This document shows positions 25,046 through 33,979 of a DNA stretch of 64,000 bases, in pieces. The stretch lies in assembly GCF_016107655.1 (NCBI RefSeq), contig NZ_JABASX010000006.1:124001-188000 (forward strand). The letters are read 5' to 3'. Position 1 is the first letter of the stretch. Each line of letters opens with the position of its first letter. The notes under the pieces were generated by a model. That model had not been told where the DNA came from, ran no database searches, and was given only the letters and a program-made list of their open reading frames with translations. This DNA is from Brevibacterium antiquum (lineage in GTDB: Bacteria > Actinomycetota > Actinomycetes > Actinomycetales > Brevibacteriaceae). A program made the translations under genes and the position numbers.

Positions 25046-26563
25046 TCACCTGCGGGCTCGCCTCCTAGCCCACATCGCCAGCACACCGTCAACAATGAGG
25101 AACCCAACAAGGCTGATCCCCACCATCGGCAGGAATACCCCGATCCCCACCGCAACGAGCGCGACTGCAGCCACCGACCACCAGGATGCCTTCGTCAGCG
25201 CACCACGGACAGGTGTGACGCCGAATTTCTTGCTCGGATCATGCTTGGGTCGGCGCTGCCACCACATCACATAGCCCCACACGACCATGGACGCGATTGC
25301 GATTGCGAGGACGACGAGGACGATCTGGTTGGCCAGGCCGAACATGGTTCCCATGTGCATGTCGATGCCCCACCGCGCAAGCTTCGACGCGAACCCGTAG
25401 TCGGAGAAGTCGACGCGGTCGGTGATCTCCATGGTCTTGGCATCGACCGCCACGGCATCGACCTCGGTGGGGAAGCTGCGTTGGATCTCTTGGACGACCC
25501 ATGCCGAATCAGCATCGACCGGAGGTAGAATTTCGACGAGTCCGGTGTTGACGTTGATATCGCGCGCCATGGCCAGAGTCATGTCGAAATCGGCCGGGTC
25601 GATTCCGCCAGCATCAGTCGCACCAGTTTGTCCCATGTGAGCGCCGTCGTCGTGGCCCTCGTGGCCCGCGTGGCCCGCGTGACCTGCCTGCCCCTCGTGG
25701 CCTGCCTGCCCCTCTTGGCCTGCCTGCCCTCCAGCGCCCGACTCCCCCATTGCCGATTCTCGATCGAGATCCGTGGAGACCGCAGGCGTCGACCAGTCCA
25801 GCGCCGCCCGCAGCTTCGTCACATTGTCTCCACCCAGCTGGGACCAGGTGATGCCGGTGGCGGACAGGAACAGCATCCCGATCGCCGCCCACACTCCGAC
25901 AGAGGCGTGCCATGAGAAGGTGCGGCGAATGCCCTTGTGCTTCATGTTCGGCCGCAGCATCACTGAAGCATTCCGCGTCTTACGGGCGCGCATCACCCAC
26001 AGGCACAGTCCCGCGACTGCGATGATGCCCAACCAAGATGCGGCGAGTTCGCTGTAGTAGCGCCCGAAGTCGCCGAGGTGAAGGCTGCGGTGCAGCTGAT
26101 CGACCCAGGTTCTCAACGGCAGGGACCCCGAGGTCCCGTACACGGTCAGGTCGCCCTTGACCTCGGCGGTGGTGGGATCGATGAAGATCGCCCGGGATTC
26201 GCTCTCGTCCAGGTTCGGGTCCTCGAACATCACCCGGGTCGTGGTTCCGGGTTCCGGTGCCGGACGCACAGCGCTGATGGCCTCGCCTCCCCCGGTGTAG
26301 GTTGTCGCGGCCGCGACCTGGTCGGCCAGCGGCAGGACGGGACCTGTCGCCTGTGTGGTCAGCTCATCTGCGTAGACGACCTCTTCGATCTGCGGGCTGA
26401 TCGCATACAGGGCGCCGCTGAGTGCGGCGATGAGGATGAAGGGACCGACGAAGATTCCCGCGTAGAAGTGGAGACGGCGCAGGAGTTGGCCGAACCAGCC
26501 TCGGCGGGGTGTTCGTGGAGTGGTCCGCCCGGTTTCGGGCAGGGATGAAACAGGTGTGGTCAT
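25046..26563 (-). CDS. PepSY-domain transmembrane protein with a His-rich insert
   Basis: The protein is 505 residues from ATG 26563. A longer form starts 21 codons earlier but adds a non-conserved tail. The PiuB-like layout is clear: a first helix with LLRRLHFYAGIFVGPFILI, PepSY domains between helices, a second helix pair near residues 175-240, and a C-terminal helix bundle. Conserved membrane histidines occur in RLHFYAG, DQLHRSLHLG, FSWHAS and IDMHMG, as in haem- or metal-reducing PepSY membrane proteins. At about residues 275-314 there is a Gly/Ala/Gln/His repeat (GQAGHEGQAGHAGHAGHEGH) that could bind a metal ion. The upstream neighbour has a similar Met/His stretch. Iron-siderophore or copper handling are the likeliest roles. 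Confidence 0.8.
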   Translation of the reverse strand: MTTPVSSLPETGRTTPRTPRRGWFGQLLRRLHFYAGIFVGPFILIAALSGALYAISPQIEEVVYADELTTQATGPVLPLADQVAAATTYTGGGEAISAVRPAPEPGTTTRVMFEDPNLDESESRAIFIDPTTAEVKGDLTVYGTSGSLPLRTWVDQLHRSLHLGDFGRYYSELAASWLGIIAVAGLCLWVMRARKTRNASVMLRPNMKHKGIRRTFSWHASVGVWAAIGMLFLSATGITWSQLGGDNVTKLRAALDWSTPAVSTDLDRESAMGESGAGGQAGQEGQAGHEGQAGHAGHAGHEGHDDGAHMGQTGATDAGGIDPADFDMTLAMARDINVNTGLVEILPPVDADSAWVVQEIQRSFPTEVDAVAVDAKTMEITDRVDFSDYGFASKLARWGIDMHMGTMFGLANQIVLVVLAIAIASMVVWGYVMWWQRRPKHDPSKKFGVTPVRGALTKASWWSVAAVALVAVGIGVFLPMVGISLVGFLIVDGVLAMWARRRARR

Positions 26564-26663
26564 GGTGAAGCTTTCTGTGGAGTGCGCTCGACCGCGCTGA
26601 AAGGCGGTCAGGCGAGCGCGCGCCAACGGAAGTCCGCCGGCGCTGAGGTCAGAGATCTTGAGG

Positions 26664-27446
26664 TCAGAAAGCTTCCACGGGTGGTCCTCTGGTGAGGACA
26701 GGAGAGCGCAGAACGCCGAGGTGGCGAGGCAGGATCCGGGAGACGCCGAGGTGGGGCCTGGGTCCGGTCGGAACCGGCATCGGCCGCACCGCAGTGGGCA
26801 GAAGTGCGTGGATGACGAGTCGGAGAAAACTGCTGATCTTCGTCGGCAGTGCTTCCGCCCAGTAGATCACGGCGATGGTGAGGACGGCCGCGACGAGGTG
26901 CGCCAGGAGCATCGCCGGTGAAGCATGTGCATGCATGCCACTGCTTGTGCTCGACGCTGTCATTGCACCGGACATTCCGGGCATCGCCCCGTGTCCTGCC
27001 CCGGACATCATTGCGGCCGTGGCGGCCGGATCAGAATGGTGCAGCGCATGCTGTGCAACGGCGTTCGTCGGCGCGTGGTTCCCGGACATCGGGGTGAAGA
27101 CGGAGAAGAGCAGGTGGAACAGTGACTGACTGGCCAGCACGGACAGGGACAGCCGCGGCAATGACAACCGCCGGCCGGTAAGGAGAACGCAGACCAGAGT
27201 CGACAGAGCCAGGGGCACCACGACACCCATTGCCGTGGGCAGGGAACCGCCTCCGACCACGTGAGAAGTCAGTGCCACGAAGGTGGCGAACACTGCAGCG
27301 CCGGCCCCGCGCAGGGCACGTTGACCACGCGATGCACCCGGATCTTGCGGCGCGCTCGAACTCCGCGCCTCGCACGACCCCCTCGGGCCGCGGGAGTTCA
27401 GTGTGCGTCGGCTCTGCGGCTGGGATCTCACAAGGAACATTCTCAC
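26664..27446 (-). CDS. Membrane protein with a Met/His-rich loop, possible metal homeostasis
   Basis: The 260-residue protein has about five hydrophobic segments (about residues 46-66, 68-90, 98-118, 176-196 and 200-215). The loop between the third and fourth (about 120-175) is dense in His and Met, for example SGAGHGAMPGMSGAM and SGMHAHAS, a composition typical of copper-binding segments. The start is uncertain: GTG 27446 or ATG 27440, neither with a strong ribosome site. It lies 100 bases upstream of the PepSY gene in the same direction, so the pair probably acts together on a metal. The family is otherwise unrecognised. Confidence 0.65.
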   Translation of the reverse strand: MRMFLVRSQPQSRRTLNSRGPRGSCEARSSSAPQDPGASRGQRALRGAGAAVFATFVALTSHVVGGGSLPTAMGVVVPLALSTLVCVLLTGRRLSLPRLSLSVLASQSLFHLLFSVFTPMSGNHAPTNAVAQHALHHSDPAATAAMMSGAGHGAMPGMSGAMTASSTSSGMHAHASPAMLLAHLVAAVLTIAVIYWAEALPTKISSFLRLVIHALLPTAVRPMPVPTGPRPHLGVSRILPRHLGVLRSPVLTRGPPVEAF

Positions 27447-27492
27447 ACGGACGACGTCACCACCTCGGCGATATCGACGATTCGATACCCCC

Positions 27493-27549
27493 TAACCGCG
27501 CCGAGGCCTCCTTACCGCGCCGAGGCCTCCTTACCGCGCCGAGGCCTAC
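27493..27549. repeat. Three tandem copies of a 19-base unit
   Basis: Units 27493-27511, 27512-27530 and 27531-27549 are TTACCGCGCCGAGGCCTCC with one difference each in copies 1 and 3. The last copy ends on the stop codon of the ketopantoate-reductase-like gene, so the array fills part of its 3' flank. Confidence 0.8.
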
Positions 27550-28493
27550 CTGAAGGCCGGCTCATTCTCCGCCAGCTTCGGAACCGCGACTCCCAACCGT
27601 CGGGCGTCGGCGAGGACATCGCGAGGGTAGACGGCTTGCGCCTCATAGTTGATATGGCCGGTGGACTGCGCCTGGTCCATGATGACGCTGAACATGTTGT
27701 CGCCGGTGAGCAGTTTCTGCATCGCGAAGCCGATAGCTCCTGCGGGAATATATGTCGCCGCAGCAGCGCCGAGTCTCGAGGTGCCGCCCTTCGCTGTGAG
27801 CACCGGGATCATCTCCCGCACAAGTCGCACAACTTCCTGCAGTGCGGGGCGCGAGCGGACGAGCGCGTCGAAGCTTCCCATCCGCAGCCATCCGATCATG
27901 ATTCCGGCATCGAGGATGAAGTGGAACCACAGCCAGCTGCGGAAGTCTTTCACCTCGGAGATTGAGAACCCGGCCGTGGTGAAGAGGTCTCGGATGGCTC
28001 GATGTCTGTCGGTGCGGCTCGAACCATCGATGTCGCCGAGGAATATGCTCTTGACGAATCCGCCGTGCAGGGAGTTGCCGGAATACCCACCTCCTCCGCC
28101 CGGGAACCCCCAGACGATCTGCTCGCGGGGCAGACCAGCCACGGCGGCAGCAGGCTCGGCCCAGATGTTATTGAAGATGAGGACGGTGGCTCGGCCGACT
28201 CGGCTGCTGAGGAAGTCGATCACGGTATCCAACTGGTCGTGATTGACGCTGACGATGATGAGGTCGTAGTCGTGATCCGGTTCGAGGTCCTCTCGCAGCG
28301 TGATGGGCCAATTCTCGTGAACCGGCTTCCCTTTCCCAGAGGCCCGGCCGTCCCTGATGTCCAGATCGACCGAGGACCCGAAATCGTCCGATCGTCCGGG
28401 GCGGACATAGAAGTCGATCTCGTTTCCTGCCTTCTCCAGGGCCCATCCGTACAGTGTCGAAATGACTCCGCGACCGAACATCAGAATCTTCAT
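27546..28493 (-). CDS. Ketopantoate reductase (ApbA/PanE) family oxidoreductase
   Basis: The 315-residue protein has an N-terminal Rossmann motif (ILMFGRGVISTLYGWALEKAG, with GRGVIS for GxGxxG), the middle segment FNNIWAEP, and a C-terminal helical domain with the catalytic-lysine region less clear than in PanE. ATG 28493 preceded by GGAGAG is preferred to an earlier start. It is divergent from a TetR gene with an inverted repeat between them, so it is probably the TetR target. The substrate is likely not ketopantoate, because housekeeping PanE genes are not usually under a private TetR. Confidence 0.75.
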   Translation of the reverse strand: MKILMFGRGVISTLYGWALEKAGNEIDFYVRPGRSDDFGSSVDLDIRDGRASGKGKPVHENWPITLREDLEPDHDYDLIIVSVNHDQLDTVIDFLSSRVGRATVLIFNNIWAEPAAAVAGLPREQIVWGFPGGGGGYSGNSLHGGFVKSIFLGDIDGSSRTDRHRAIRDLFTTAGFSISEVKDFRSWLWFHFILDAGIMIGWLRMGSFDALVRSRPALQEVVRLVREMIPVLTAKGGTSRLGAAAATYIPAGAIGFAMQKLLTGDNMFSVIMDQAQSTGHINYEAQAVYPRDVLADARRLGVAVPKLAENEPAFR

Positions 28494-28544
28494 ATCTGCG
28501 TCTCTCCTCTGCACCGTTCGGCGCTTCTCAACTCTCCACAATAT

Positions 28545-28562
28545 GTGGAAGATGGTTTCCAC
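28545..28562. promoter_or_regulatory. Inverted repeat GTGGAA-N6-TTCCAC, candidate TetR operator
   Basis: Perfect six-base arms at 28545-28550 and 28557-28562 lie in the 130-base divergent promoter region, 51 bases from the reductase start and 63 from the TetR start. Flanking TAT/ATA bases extend the symmetry loosely. The place and size fit a TetR dimer site. Confidence 0.5.
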
Positions 28563-28625
28563 TTACATATAGACTAAGCAGTGATCCCATCGCCGCATTC
28601 CGTTTTCACGGAAGTGAGAGAAGAA

Positions 28626-29279
28626 ATGGCCGAGACGACTCAGATCGACCGCCCCAAGCTGCGTGCGGATGCCGCGGACAACAGAGCGCGGATCCTCGCA
28701 GCGGCGCGCGAGATCTTCACCGAGCGTGGCATCGACGTGCCCATGACCGCGATTGCCCGTCGGGCAGGAGTGGGCGCCGCAACCCTGTTCCGACGCTTCC
28801 CTGATCGCCGATCACTGATCTCCGAAGTGTTCGCCACTCAGCTCACACATTGCGAATCGGTCCTCGGCGACGCCGTGGCCGATCCAGATCCCTGGAATGG
28901 GTTCTGTACTTTCGTCGAAGATCTCGGCCGAATGCAGATCGAGGATCGCGGGTTCACCGAGGCGTTCCTCTCAGCCTTCGCCGAGGACGCGGGAATTGAT
29001 GAGAAGCGCCTGCACGCGGAAGCGGCCTTCGCAGACCTGGTCGATCGTGCTCAGCAGGCAGGCAGGCTCCGACCCGACTTCAGTCCCAGCGACCTCATGC
29101 TGATCTTCCTCGCCAACGGCGGCGTCAGCGGGGCCCCACCCGAACATGCTCACGACCTCTCACGACGGCTCATCGCCTATCTTCTGCAGAGTTTCGAGGC
29201 GAATGGTCAGCAGGCCGGACGATCACTTCCCGGACCAAGCAGCATGGGGCTCGGCGAAGTCTTCGCCGAGCCCCAGTGA
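28626..29279 (+). CDS. TetR-family transcriptional regulator
   Basis: The 217-residue protein has the TetR helix-turn-helix in ILAAAREIFTERGIDVPMTAI...GVGAATLFRRFPDRRSLI (about residues 20-65) and a variable helical ligand domain. ATG 28626 after GAGAGAAG is chosen. An in-frame start 15 codons earlier has no ribosome site and lies close to the putative operator. It faces away from the ketopantoate-reductase-like gene and probably represses both. A terminator hairpin is built into its last codons. Confidence 0.85.
   Translation: MAETTQIDRPKLRADAADNRARILAAAREIFTERGIDVPMTAIARRAGVGAATLFRRFPDRRSLISEVFATQLTHCESVLGDAVADPDPWNGFCTFVEDLGRMQIEDRGFTEAFLSAFAEDAGIDEKRLHAEAAFADLVDRAQQAGRLRPDFSPSDLMLIFLANGGVSGAPPEHAHDLSRRLIAYLLQSFEANGQQAGRSLPGPSSMGLGEVFAEPQ
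29246..29274 (+). terminator. Terminator hairpin inside the end of the TetR coding sequence
   Basis: A perfect 13-base-pair stem (arms GGGGCTCGGCGAA at 29246-29258 and 29262-29274) with a three-base loop ends five bases before the TetR stop codon ends. The hairpin therefore also encodes the C-terminal GLGEVFAEP residues. Confidence 0.6.
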
Positions 29280-29317
29280 GCGTTCAACCTCGGTCACCGT
29301 TCAGCCCAGGTGACTGC

Positions 29318-30169
29318 TCACATCTCTTCGTGGGTCAGCGGGTCACGGTTCTTCATCCGACCGCGCTCTAGGCCGGAGATGGCAGCCACCTCGTCGGGAG
29401 CAAGAGAGAAGCCGAAGATATCGGCGTTGAGCCTCTGCCGGTCAGGGTTGGCCGACTTCGGGATCGGCAGGCTGCCGACCTCGAGGTGCCAGCGCAGAAC
29501 CACCTGAGCCGGCTCGACCCCATGAGCCTGAGCCGCCTCGGCGATGGGAGCCTCGTCGAACAGACCCTGGTCGCGGTACAGCGGTGACCAGGATTCTGTT
29601 TGGACGCCGATGGATTCGTGGAAGGCGATGAGCGTGCTCTGCGGGAAGTAGGGGTGGAGTTCGATCTGGTTGACCGCCGGAGTCACCCCGGTCTCCGCGA
29701 TGAGCTGTTCGAGCATGGGCTCGGTGAAGTTCGAGACTCCGATCGAGGTCACCAGGCCGCGTTCGCGTAGTTCGATGAGTCCGCGCCAGGTCTCGACGTA
29801 TTTGCCTACGCTGGGGTTGGGCCAGTGGATGAGATGAAGGTCGAGGCGCTCGAGTTCGAGCCTGGCCAGAGATTCCTCGGTGCTGGCGATCGTTTCGTCG
29901 AAGCCGTGATGACGACCCGGAACCTTGCTCGTGATGAAGAGTTCGTCCCGACCGACCGTGGAATCGATGACGGCCCGACCGACTTCGCGCTCATTCTCGT
30001 AGTTGACTGCAGTGTCGAGGAGCCGGTATCCGTTGTCGATGCCGGCAATGATCGCGCCGATCCCCTCGGCGTCGCGCATGGCGTATGTGCCGAGGCCGAT
30101 CTGGGGGATGGTCGCCCCGTCGTTGAGTTCAAGGGTCGGAATCGCTGAGCTGTGCTCTGAAGTGGACAT
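29318..30169 (-). CDS. Aldo/keto reductase
   Basis: The 283-residue AKR barrel has the catalytic tetrad in order: Asp in YRLLDTAVNYENE with Tyr in the same segment, Lys in ITSKVPG, and His in LHLIHWPNP. The NADPH site is seen in SIGVSNF, NQIELHPYFPQ and IPKSANPDR. The length and motifs fit 2,5-diketo-gluconate-reductase-like or general aldehyde reductases. It is a single gene transcribed toward the TetR terminator. The physiological substrate is not evident. Confidence 0.9.
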   Translation of the reverse strand: MSTSEHSSAIPTLELNDGATIPQIGLGTYAMRDAEGIGAIIAGIDNGYRLLDTAVNYENEREVGRAVIDSTVGRDELFITSKVPGRHHGFDETIASTEESLARLELERLDLHLIHWPNPSVGKYVETWRGLIELRERGLVTSIGVSNFTEPMLEQLIAETGVTPAVNQIELHPYFPQSTLIAFHESIGVQTESWSPLYRDQGLFDEAPIAEAAQAHGVEPAQVVLRWHLEVGSLPIPKSANPDRQRLNADIFGFSLAPDEVAAISGLERGRMKNRDPLTHEEM

Positions 30170-30341
30170 GCCCCAACCCTATGACCGCCGAGGTGGTTCG
30201 GGCCAGAGGTCACGCGGCAGCGAGGTAAGTGGCCCTCTGGCCGTGCGGCGTCGAGACAACGGCGGAGCGTCGTAACCGTTGCGTGTGCACAGCAGTCTCG
30301 GCGCTCCACCCGTGTCTCGGTACGCTGAATGCACACTGAGC

Positions 30342-31292
30342 TCAGACGACCGTGCCCCTGGGCGTCTTCCCGTCGAGCACGTCGATGACGGCCTGAGCTG
30401 CCGCGACCCCGGCGCGTTCCCTGGCCTCCAGCGTCTGTCCGGCGAGGTGGGAAGTGATGACGACATTGCTCATCGCCCGCAGCGGGTTGTCCGCCACGAG
30501 AGGTTCACACTGGAACACGTCGAGCCCTGCGCCGGCGATCTCACCGGCTTTGAGTGCGGCGACCAGCGCTTCTTCATCGACGAGGGAGCCGCGGGCCGTG
30601 TTGACGAGGATCGCGGAGTTCTTCATCGCAGCGAAGCTCGCCGCATCGACGATCGGATCGCCCTTACCCGCCCGACTGTGGAGAGTCAGGTAGTCGGCGG
30701 AGCCGATCGTCGCGTCGAAGTCAGCGAACTCAACGCTCGGCGATACGTCGGTGCCTACGTCGGGGTGGGCAGTGGAGACGAGGACTCGCATGCCCAGGGC
30801 CGCACCGAGAGCCGCTATCGCTCGGCCGCTGGGCCCGTAGCCGATGACGCCCAGCGTCTTTCCTCGCAGCTCTGTTCCCGCCTCACGTGGCCAAACACCC
30901 TTGCCCACGTCCTCGAACACAGAGCCGAGACGCCGGGCGCAGGAGAGCATGAGGGCAAGCGTCATCTCGGCGACCGCGTGATGGTTGACTCCCGGTGTGT
31001 TGCAGACACGGATGCCGAGTTCGCCCGCCGCATCGATGTCGACATTGTCGTAGCCGACTCCGGCACGGGCGATGACCTTCAAGGTGGGAGCGGCCGCAAG
31101 CATCTGAGCCGTCACCGGTTCACTCGCGGCGATCGCGCCGACGGCACCGGCGAACAGCGCCAGCTTCTCATCATCTGTGCGAGTTCCCCTCGCAGGTGAG
31201 TAGACCGGTTCGAGGCCGCGCTCCCGCAGCATTGTATCGACGGTGCCGCCTGGGCGGAGATAGTCCGTGGTGATGACAATGCGATTGCTCAT
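30342..31292 (-). CDS. D-isomer-specific 2-hydroxyacid dehydrogenase
   Basis: The 316-residue protein has the NAD motif LGVIGYGPSGRAIAALGAALGM (about residues 143-165), the catalytic Arg in NTARGSLVDEEAL and the catalytic His in ITSHLAGQTLEAR, with the usual Glu in between. The arrangement resembles the phosphoglycerate dehydrogenase/hydroxypyruvate reductase group without a regulatory domain. It is closely followed on the same strand by no linked gene. The 172 bases between it and the AKR hold only a loose inverted repeat. The preferred substrate cannot be assigned. Confidence 0.88.
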   Translation of the reverse strand: MSNRIVITTDYLRPGGTVDTMLRERGLEPVYSPARGTRTDDEKLALFAGAVGAIAASEPVTAQMLAAAPTLKVIARAGVGYDNVDIDAAGELGIRVCNTPGVNHHAVAEMTLALMLSCARRLGSVFEDVGKGVWPREAGTELRGKTLGVIGYGPSGRAIAALGAALGMRVLVSTAHPDVGTDVSPSVEFADFDATIGSADYLTLHSRAGKGDPIVDAASFAAMKNSAILVNTARGSLVDEEALVAALKAGEIAGAGLDVFQCEPLVADNPLRAMSNVVITSHLAGQTLEARERAGVAAAQAVIDVLDGKTPRGTVV

Positions 31293-31306
31293 GTGTTCGA
31301 GGATAG

Positions 31307-31717
31307 CTACGTCTGCGAAGGCGGCGCCTCCGAAGCCAACTGGCGGACCAGACCTGCCGGAGCGGTATTCCGATAGGAATCGGTCAGCAGCTCACGAACC
31401 TCGTCCTCATTGAGGCTCTCCATTTCGAGACCGATCCACCCGGTCGGACCCAGGTACATGGGAACGAAGGCATCCGGTCGCTCCATCAGCACCTCGGCGT
31501 CCATCGGATCAGGCAGAATGAGCAGCGCCTGCGGATGCTGTTCCATGCCACCCGTGACGAGCTTCCGTGTGCCTCCGAAGTGAGCGAAGATCTTCTTCGT
31601 GAAGAACGCAGGTCGCCCATGCGAGACCTTCTCCTGCACCTCGGGAAGGCTCAAAGCGATCTCTCGGAGGCGCGCCAGCTGCGGGTCGTCGGGGTCGAAC
31701 ATCTGCGGATGTGCCAT
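31307..31717 (-). CDS. MmcQ/YjbR family protein
   Basis: The 136-residue protein has the YjbR fold signatures: LREIALSLPEVQEKVSHGRPAFFTKKIFAHFGG near the start and GWIGLEME with RELLTDSYRNTAP at the end. Proteins of this family have a double-stranded-DNA-binding-like fold but their role is unknown. It lies 14 bases upstream of the 2-hydroxyacid dehydrogenase on the same strand, which suggests co-transcription. Its start region directly abuts the truncated Nramp-like gene on the other strand. Confidence 0.85.
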   Translation of the reverse strand: MAHPQMFDPDDPQLARLREIALSLPEVQEKVSHGRPAFFTKKIFAHFGGTRKLVTGGMEQHPQALLILPDPMDAEVLMERPDAFVPMYLGPTGWIGLEMESLNEDEVRELLTDSYRNTAPAGLVRQLASEAPPSQT

Positions 31718-31751
31718 GGGCCCACCCTATTCATGGTTTCAGTCACTGGCT

Positions 31752-32660
31752 AGAGCAGAATTCCTTGCCGCGCATGTGTCGAGGTTCTATCCATGGGCGA
31801 TCGGCATTGCAGCACTCATCAGCGGTCACCTTCTCAATGGCTGCATGATCAAGGGCGCAGGTGAGGCGGTCGCCAAAATCGTCACTGTCGGCAACCCGTT
31901 CCTGTGGTCGTGCATTCTGGTCGTGGCCAGCATCTTCGTCATCGGCCGCAACGTCTACAACACCATCGAAAAGGGCATGAAGCTCCTGCTGGCAATGATG
32001 ACGGTGGTCTTCCTCGGGCTGGCAATCTACTCGGTCCCCGATGTCGGCGAGCTCATTCAGGGAACCATCGGCTTCGGAATCCCGGCCAACACCGGCGTGT
32101 TCGGCATCTCCGCCGCCATCGTCATCAGCCTCTCCATCTGGGTGGTGGGCGCCGAGATCCTCAGGCCCCAGGGAATCCAGGTCTCAAGCCTCGATGACAT
32201 CTCACAAGCTCTGACCATTCATCTCGGAGCCTTCGGCGGAGTCATCTTCTACTTGGGTGCTTTCGGCATTCTCTACAGCAGCGTCATCGGCTTCGCCAAT
32301 GGCTTCCCGAAGGTGATCATCGACTGTCTGCACATCATCCTCCCTTCAAGGCGCGAACAGTACGGCACCAAGTTCGAAGATGATCCTCTGTTCAAATGGT
32401 TCAGCCTCTTCATCCTCATCTCCCCCATCCTGTGGTCCGTGCCTGGGACGCCGGGATTTGTGGAAATGGCTGTGTTCGTCACCGGACTGCAGGCCATCAT
32501 CGTTCCGCTCGTGGCCATCGGGCTGCTGATCCTGGCGAACAAGACGAGCCATTTCGGCAAGCACAAGGTCAATCTGTTCGTGAACATCATCCTGGTGGCG
32601 ACGACACTTCTCACCATCTGGGTGACCATTCAGGTGCTCATCGGCTGGTTCGCCGGTTGA
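31752..32660 (+). pseudogene. 5'-truncated Nramp-like metal transporter gene
   Basis: About 300 codons encode at least seven hydrophobic segments resembling the middle and C-terminal part of an Nramp-type divalent-metal carrier (from FYPWAIGIAALISG and LLNGCMIKGAGEAV to the last helix near 32650). The first helices, including the part with the family's metal-binding DPG motif, are absent. Upstream of about 31745 the frame runs antisense through the YjbR gene. There is no ribosome site at the ATGs available (for example 31845). A deletion or recombination that joined the YjbR gene to the middle of this gene is the simplest history. A short functional form cannot be ruled out. Confidence 0.65.
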
Positions 32661-32767
32661 GCCCGACGGTCACGGACGCCCGCTGGGTGGTCGGACACCG
32701 CGTCCCGAGTTGAGCCGAGATGTCAGAGATCTCGCTCTGACGGGCTCCTGCGGACTACTGTGCAGAT

Positions 32768-33949
32768 GTGAGCGAAGCGAGTTCAGTCCCTTCCCCTCAG
32801 CGTGTGACCAGGATCGTGCCCTGGGTCTTCTTGGGCGCGGCCGTTGTCGTCGTCGCCACTGGCCTGCTGCCCTTCGCCGACGCCGCCGAATTGGCCACGA
32901 CGACCGGCCCCGTACTGATCTTCGTCGTCGCCATGACCATCGTCGCCGAGCTCGCCAGCACCGCCGGCGTCTTCACCGTCATCGCCGAACAGCTGGCCGC
33001 CTGGGGTCGCGGCCGGGTGATGCTGCTCTGGATCTTCGTCCTCATCATGATCACCCTGACTACGGCCTTCATGTCACTGGACACCACAGCGGTGCTCATC
33101 ACTCCGATCATCGTGGTGCTGGCCAGACATGTCGGGCGCTCGCCGCTGCCGTTCGCCCTGGCGACGGTGTGGCTGGCCAACACGGCCTCCCTCTTCCTGC
33201 CGGTGTCGAACCTGACCAATCTGCTCGCCGCCGATACCTTCGGCAGCACTCCGTTCGCCTTCGTTCGCGCACTGTGGGTACCCGCTCTCGTAGCCGTGGT
33301 CATGACCATCGGGATGCTCACTCTCATCCACCGAGGTTCCCTCACCGGCCGATTCGAACTATCGGAGCGGACCCGGATTTCGGACCGCCCTCTGCTGGTG
33401 GTGGGCTTGATCGTCGTTGCAGTGATGCTGCCGCTGCTCGTGTCCGGACTCCCGGTCGCGGTCGTGGCCTGCGGCGCAGCCCTGGTCCTGGTCGCGGCAT
33501 TCGCCGTCAGAAACAGGGATGTACTCGGATTCGGATTGGTGCCGTGGCGCACGGTCGTCTTCGCAGGCAGTCTCTTCGTGCTCGTCACGGCGGCCGAGGC
33601 CCACGGGCTCACTTCTGCTCTGACCGCGGCTTCGGGTTCCGGCGAGGACTTCTGGGCTCTGCTGCGGCTGGCGGCGTTCGGTGCTCTCGGCGCCAATGCC
33701 GTGAACAATCTCCCTGCGTTCCTGGCGTTGTCGACGGCCGCTGAGACTCCGCTGCGGATGGGTGCGCTGCTCATCGGGGTCAACCTCGCACCCCTGGTCT
33801 CACCGTGGGCGTCACTGGCCACCCTGCTGTGGCATCAGCGGCTCAGTCGCATGGGCGTGGAGATCTCCTGGCGCAGGTTCATGCTGCTGGGGCTGCTGCT
33901 CGTCGTGTTCATCATCCCATCCACGGTGTTGGTTCTGTGGGTCTCGTGA
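32768..33949 (+). CDS. ArsB/SLC13-like anion permease
   Basis: The protein, 393 residues from GTG 32768, has 10-11 membrane helices in two halves. Features are the FMSLDTTAVLITPIIVVLA segment, NTASLFLPVSNLTNLL, and in the second half ANAVNNLPAFLALS with GVNLAPLVSPWASLATLLW. The 'NN-P' hairpin and the 'T-T-ITP' stretch are typical of the ion transporter superfamily that includes arsenite pumps and NhaD. No arsenic genes (arsR, arsC) lie nearby, so the substrate may be arsenite or another anion. The ribosome site is weak and the start tentative. Confidence 0.78.
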   Translation: MSEASSVPSPQRVTRIVPWVFLGAAVVVVATGLLPFADAAELATTTGPVLIFVVAMTIVAELASTAGVFTVIAEQLAAWGRGRVMLLWIFVLIMITLTTAFMSLDTTAVLITPIIVVLARHVGRSPLPFALATVWLANTASLFLPVSNLTNLLAADTFGSTPFAFVRALWVPALVAVVMTIGMLTLIHRGSLTGRFELSERTRISDRPLLVVGLIVVAVMLPLLVSGLPVAVVACGAALVLVAAFAVRNRDVLGFGLVPWRTVVFAGSLFVLVTAAEAHGLTSALTAASGSGEDFWALLRLAAFGALGANAVNNLPAFLALSTAAETPLRMGALLIGVNLAPLVSPWASLATLLWHQRLSRMGVEISWRRFMLLGLLLVVFIIPSTVLVLWVS

Positions 33950-33979
33950 ATCTATCGCAGGGTGCCGAGGACCTCATCA

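Noticed and set aside
25625..25745. Short direct repeats resembling a CRISPR array
   Set aside because: The units are coding repeats of a Gly/Ala/His-rich segment in frame with the PepSY gene, without spacers.
30201..30242. An inverted repeat GGCCAGAGG between the AKR and 2-hydroxyacid dehydrogenase genes
   Set aside because: The arms are nine bases with a 24-base loop and it lies far from either stop in an unhelpful position, so it is too weak to call a terminator.
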